Origin: Paludibacter sp.
GTDB lineage: Bacteria; Bacteroidota; Bacteroidia; Bacteroidales; Paludibacteraceae
Length of the DNA stretch: 64,000 nt
Assembly (NCBI GenBank): GCA_019163375.1
Contig: JAFLKK010000004.1
Location: forward strand, 372,001 to 436,000
Direction of reading: 5' to 3'
Numbering within the stretch: the first letter of the stretch is position 1; each line of letters starts with the position of its first letter. A program made the translations under genes and the position numbers. The notes under the pieces were generated by a model. That model was given only the letters and a program-made list of their open reading frames with translations, made no database searches and was not told the DNA's origin. Shown here one piece after another: positions 61,001 through 64,000 of the stretch.

Positions 61001-63072
61001 TTCAGGTTTAAATGGAATTTATATTGTTCCTTTTCCGGAGTTATGTTTACCAATCCATCGAAATCCAGTACTGCATTCTTATCGTTCAGGTTTACTTTCC
61101 CGCTAAATTCCCGACCGCTTACATTCCCGTCCACCAATAAGTTATGATACAAATACTTATTGAAATAAATTTCTGTCGCATTTGCTTTTACGTTCGCTTT
61201 CATCGTTTCGGGCTTAAGTCCGGTGCCATTTACCTGCGCGGTTAATGATACGGGACCATACATGTTCTTATCGTTGAGCAGACTTCCCACATCAAAATTA
61301 TTAATGGTAATGTTGCCGTTGAAATTCTCGTTCGGATCGATGGTGCCCACCATATTGGCGGCACCAAAGCTACTCTTTACATCCAAGGTGGTTGCAAAAG
61401 CAGTCATTTTTCCTTTGAAATTGGCAAGTAAGCTTATGTCGTCGGGCAAGCTTATGTTTTTGGGTAGTGACGAGCCGGCTATCATGTTCAAATCCTGTTT
61501 GCCCGAAACCACTTTCATGTTTGGAAAATTGTACGAAGCTGTTTTTGCGTTCGGTAATCCTACGATACTAAAATCGCTTTGCAACACCGTTTTCTTACCC
61601 GTTCTGATAACAATCTTCGATCCTTTCAAATTCTTTATCGGGCCGTTTATCTGCCCTGAAAGAGAGGTGATGTTTGTTTTATTTTTAAAGAAATTCTGCT
61701 TAATCAGTTGAGGGTTGAAATAGAGAATATCTGCATTTTTGAAGCTGGCGTTCTTCAGGTTGACGTGCAATACCAGGTTGGGTAATGATTCCGACAAGGT
61801 TTGTAAGGACTTAAACCGCAGGTTCACATCTCCGTCAATCGACGAATTGGTGGTTTTTACTTTCAGTTTTTTGGCGGTTATGGAATAGTGATCCATGTTG
61901 AAATCGGTCGAAAACTTAGTGATGATAAAGTCGTTCTTATCAATGGCATTGAACTTCAAAAGAATGGCTTTGGTATTGGCCGAAGTGTAACGGATATCCT
62001 TTGCTTCCAGATTGAAATATTTGAAGTAAACGTGATTAGGATCAAATGACTTTTTAAGTACGGGAGTGTTTGCCACATTATAGCCGAAGGAGTTGTCTGT
62101 AAGTTCAACTCCTTTTACATTCACATCCCAGTCATTTGCAACTACAACGGCAGGTTCAGCATTTTTAGGTTTTGTTTTTGAGCTTGAATTTACGCTGCTG
62201 TATTTTACATCGCTTTTCGTCAAATGAATTTTATCCAGTGTCACCAACTGTTTTCGTAAATCTACAGAACCATCGTTTAATTCAAACTCCTGAATACCAG
62301 CAAAAACAGATTGGTGTTGAACGGAATCCTCGTAGGTGATGGTGGAATTGTTGATTCGAATTTTATGAGCTGAAATTAATGGCAGAACAGTTCCTGAACT
62401 CTGTGTCTTTACTTTTTGTGATACTTTCATTATCACCTTTGCCTTTATACCGTCCACCAACAAATTATCGATGCCATAAACGGCATTTTTCAGGTCGAGT
62501 TTATCTACCTTCAATTCCAGATTTTTGAGAAATGCATTCACATCTGTTCCCCCAAACTCGTCATCGTAACGAAGTTGGATATTTTTCAGGCTCACATTAT
62601 CTATTGAGAATGTCCACTTGGAAGGTGTTTTGGTTGTGTCCTTTTTGGTAGAATCCGCAAAAGCGGTTATCAGAAAATTGTAATTAAACAGCGAATCAGT
62701 TTTGGTGCTGTACAAGTTTAGCTTCACATTTTCCAAGCTAACATTATTGATATTTATTCTGCTGACGAATAAATCTTTGATGGCTATATTGATGTCAGCC
62801 GCCCCGGCATATATCATGGTGTCCTTTTTTTGATCTTCCAGAAAAAGGCCTTCCAGCACTACCGTTTTGGGGAAAGAGATACTGACGCTTTCAATTTCAA
62901 CGCGCGTATGCGTTTTGTTACTCACAAAGGTAGTTGCATAATTTACAATCCGGGTTTGAACAAAGGGGATTTGAATGATGGCGGCTATGAGGAGGAAGAT
63001 AAGCACGAAGATGACAACCACCCACAAGATTGCTTTCAGTATTTTCTTTATGATAGGAAGCGCTTTATTCAT
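58039..63072 (-). CDS. tamB: Translocation and assembly module protein TamB
   Basis: A very long AsmA/TamB-like protein (1677 residues). An N-terminal transmembrane anchor (AILWVVVIFVLIFLLIAAIIQIPFV, ~14-38) is followed by a repetitive beta-strand body. The C-terminal DUF490/TamB domain (~1200-1660) has DGKIQMKGFTDYIFDMNINSRNFLLFN, YGRMVIDSRIDIKGPMSLPVIDAKLKMKKGSNFTF, and GSYLISIESVIKRKFVIIPGSTIIWNGDPLDADISLNASYTV. It is thought to form a hydrophobic groove spanning the periplasm. Operon with tamL downstream. Length is typical for Bacteroidota. Confidence 0.94.
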   Translation of the reverse strand: MNKALPIIKKILKAILWVVVIFVLIFLLIAAIIQIPFVQTRIVNYATTFVSNKTHTRVEIESVSISFPKTVVLEGLFLEDQKKDTMIYAGAADINIAIKDLFVSRININNVSLENVKLNLYSTKTDSLFNYNFLITAFADSTKKDTTKTPSKWTFSIDNVSLKNIQLRYDDEFGGTDVNAFLKNLELKVDKLDLKNAVYGIDNLLVDGIKAKVIMKVSQKVKTQSSGTVLPLISAHKIRINNSTITYEDSVQHQSVFAGIQEFELNDGSVDLRKQLVTLDKIHLTKSDVKYSSVNSSSKTKPKNAEPAVVVANDWDVNVKGVELTDNSFGYNVANTPVLKKSFDPNHVYFKYFNLEAKDIRYTSANTKAILLKFNAIDKNDFIITKFSTDFNMDHYSITAKKLKVKTTNSSIDGDVNLRFKSLQTLSESLPNLVLHVNLKNASFKNADILYFNPQLIKQNFFKNKTNITSLSGQINGPIKNLKGSKIVIRTGKKTVLQSDFSIVGLPNAKTASYNFPNMKVVSGKQDLNMIAGSSLPKNISLPDDISLLANFKGKMTAFATTLDVKSSFGAANMVGTIDPNENFNGNITINNFDVGSLLNDKNMYGPVSLTAQVNGTGLKPETMKANVKANATEIYFNKYLYHNLLVDGNVSGREFSGKVNLNDKNAVLDFDGLVNITPEKEQYKFHLNLKGADLQKLNFTEKDLRIGLAATADLRGGTVNKLNGKAGISSLVLIQNGKKYALDSVFVASINETNKSEFNFESALIGLKYNGSISPASLPAAMSQFLNNYFPFADAPATKKNISPSNFTFEIQLRNHPILSEVLLPQLKEFEPGMITGSFDSRKSELKLNAYMNRIVYGSTEIDGLAVDVISDSTALNYKVSSTTIGNSQINFANFLFDGKIANNKILANLSSIDDKKIKKLVIQSQITKDKANYRLALDPANFYIMDQHWAIAPDNYIAFGKQGFMIHHLFMNNGQSQLNIASVHDTYNDDLNIGIKNFKLEDLSRIVEKDSSLVKGNVDGNVLLKRVNNSYGIIANADISNLMVRNVPIGNLAVKGDNPTTQRFDITAKLSGTDNNLTANGYFIPNGGDNSLNIKADIQSLSMKTVEAFSMGQITQAAGTVSGNFLVSGNTTLPDVTGELTFNNAFMNPTYFNNRYELKHETIQLKKDGLYFNAFTLLDINQHKAVIDGKIQMKGFTDYIFDMNINSRNFLLFNTTVNDNKEFYGRMVIDSRIDIKGPMSLPVIDAKLKMKKGSNFTFAVPEDKVTTDKGEDVVEFNEVQNANSILYKTDKKVIKKSGFTGFALSSVVEVDKEATLRLLMDPASSDSLVVRGDAALSFTMDKSGKMSLTGAYHLNEGSYLISIESVIKRKFVIIPGSTIIWNGDPLDADISLNASYTVRAAPFDLVADQMASLSDVEQGGYKQLYPFIVLLKLRGAILKPEITFEIQLAPEDKGILGGAVNQKLTMLNDDPSLLNKQVFALLVLGRFVQENPLQTESGGTSTLLRSTISNFLSAQLNQLSSKIVPGMSLNFDVQSYNDFQSGQAQGRTQVEIGLKQQLFNQRLSVQLGGTIDVEGEKAKQNSASEITSDVTVEYKLTKDGRYRLKGFRHNLYDGAIEGQIVETGAGVLYVRDFDKWKEFFTAPKKRVRATTRKATKEVKPLESTKSRIGTEGEVH

Positions 63073-63188
63073 TGAAAATTAAATTGTTCATTGGCAGATC
63101 GCAACAATCGCCGGTATGTTTTATGCGAAGGATAAGTTGATCATTTTGAAATTGGCTATGACCACTTAGCTTTCCTTAAATTGATTCG

Positions 63189-63479
63189 TTATTCATAAAT
63201 TCCCAGCCTGTTTTTGAGCATTGTCAGTTCGTCTTGCAAAGCATTAACGCGCTCTAATAAATGACTGATGGTTTCAATACCTTCGAGATTGATATCCAGT
63301 TCGTAATAGAAGCGAACAAATTTCTCCAACTGAAGAAGTTGCTTGGAATCAATGAACCATGCATTTTCAATCATAGTAATTTCAATCAGTCCGTTTTGTT
63401 GTAACGAATCGACAAATGAAATTTCAATTTCGTGTTTAGCACAAAATTCGTCCAGGGCTATCAAACTTTCTATTTGCAT
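63189..63479 (-). CDS. cbpM: Chaperone modulator CbpM
   Basis: A small helical protein of 96 residues, MerR-HTH-like at the N-terminus (LIALDEFCAKHEIEISFVDSLQQNGLIEI), with a C-terminal coiled coil (LEGIETISHLLERVNALQDELTMLKNRLG). CbpM binds and restrains the DnaJ homologue CbpA; the adjacent cbpA gene (minus strand, upstream) confirms the pair. Length and order match the family. Spacer with stuttering repeats lies between the two genes. Confidence 0.9.
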   Translation of the reverse strand: MQIESLIALDEFCAKHEIEISFVDSLQQNGLIEITMIENAWFIDSKQLLQLEKFVRFYYELDINLEGIETISHLLERVNALQDELTMLKNRLGIYE

Positions 63480-63566
63480 TTTTTTTCGTCTATGGTCAAA
63501 GGTCTATTGTCTATGGTCTTGATTGTTAATGCCTATCTTTGTTCTTTAATCTTTGCTCTTTCGTCT

Positions 63567-64000
63567 TTAATCTTTTGTCTTTCTTAGTTCTTCGAACAAA
63601 GCCTTTTGTTTTTCAGTCAGGTTTGTCGGGATCTTAATGTTGAACGTTAGCTGTAAATCGCCAAATTGTCCTTCGCTTTTGTAAACAGGAAATCCCTTGC
63701 CTTTCAAATTTACTTTCGTTCCATTTTGTGTTTCGGGTTTTATTTTCAATTTTACTTTTCCATCCAGCGTGTCGATGGTAATTTCTCCACCCAGCACAGC
63801 CGTGTACATATCTACATCCACCGTTTGAAACAAATTATGTCCTAAGCGTTTTATCTTGGAATGGTTGCCAATGACGAATGAAATATACAAATCACCGTTG
63901 GGAGCACCATTAATTCCCGGACCACCATGGCCTGAGATTTTAATCGTCTGCCCGTTTTCCACGCCTGCAGGAATGGTGATACGGATGGTTTTACCATTTA
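63567..64000 (-). CDS. cbpA: CbpA (DnaJ homologue) C-terminal substrate-binding domain, 5'-truncated
   Basis: The window cuts the gene; the visible frame runs to 64000 and continues beyond. It contains the DnaJ C-terminal domain: KTIRITIPAGVENGQTIKISGHGGPG, GDLYISFVIGNHSKIKRLGHNLFQTVDVDMYTAVLGGEI and VNLKGKGFPVYKSEGQFGDLQLTFNIKIP. No zinc-finger CxxCxGxG is seen, which fits CbpA (it lacks that domain). An apparent GTG start at 63962 is internal. The J domain should lie beyond the window. Pair with cbpM downstream. Confidence 0.9.
   Translation of the reverse strand, partial: NGKTIRITIPAGVENGQTIKISGHGGPGINGAPNGDLYISFVIGNHSKIKRLGHNLFQTVDVDMYTAVLGGEITIDTLDGKVKLKIKPETQNGTKVNLKGKGFPVYKSEGQFGDLQLTFNIKIPTNLTEKQKALFEELRKTKD

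Overview
The window looks like a chromosomal segment of an anaerobic or facultative Bacteroidota bacterium, most likely Bacteroidales and Paludibacter-like; the genus is a guess. The evidence is a type IX secretion protein (PorZ) with a C-terminal sorting domain, a TamL/TamB pair, a CbpA/CbpM pair, many short lipoproteins with a Cys lipobox, AT-rich leaders in place of Shine-Dalgarno sequences, and repeated TAnnTTTG promoter elements (tRNA-Leu, tRNA-Asp, rdgB, ispD, ndk, SPOR gene).

Positions 1-10360 form an AT-rich accessory island that abuts the 3' end of a tRNA-Leu(CAA) gene. It holds a truncated mobile-element primase (VirE-N/BT4734-like plus PriCT-2-like), several orphan genes, a probable two-gene module ending in a DUF4041/T5orf172 GIY-YIG-like protein, a serine resolvase, small accessory proteins around a shared regulatory region with TGACATAT boxes, and a BspA-type leucine-rich repeat protein. 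A 187-bp direct repeat (about 89% identical, ungapped) lies on both sides of the roughly 5-kb block that carries the DUF4041 gene.

Positions 10367-36453 are mostly housekeeping: rRNA methyltransferase, cysE, NadR-like kinase, PAP2 phosphatase, an orphan sodium-pump decarboxylase beta subunit preceded by an unannotated 35-residue membrane micro-ORF, M23/LysM peptidase, ndk, an ispD-acyltransferase-recG operon, a SPOR protein with folE, porZ, rdgB, an S41 peptidase, a TrmH-family methyltransferase, a SUI1/YciH protein, a 41-bp tandem palindromic repeat, a RelE/ParE-like toxin-antitoxin pair and an AddA-like helicase-nuclease.

Positions 36541-41510 are a high-affinity phosphate operon read on the minus strand as oprP-like porin, pstS, pstC, pstA, pstB, with an unusual repeat-filled spacer between pstC and pstA. 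umuD-umuC follow on the plus strand.

Positions 44192-52400 form a divergent uptake locus. On the minus strand are a SUMT-like tetrapyrrole methyltransferase, a TonB-dependent receptor, a periplasmic metal-chelate binding lipoprotein and an FMN-binding-domain protein. On the plus strand are a TrmO-family methyltransferase, a FecCD permease and an ATPase. Together they supply every layer of a TonB/ABC import route, with two SAM-enzyme genes of unexplained role. This is the best candidate in the window for an under-described system.

The remainder holds tRNA-Asp, a coiled-coil lipoprotein, a membrane-anchored metallophosphoesterase flanked by small dyad repeats, tamL and a 1677-residue tamB for envelope biogenesis, and cbpM with the end of cbpA.
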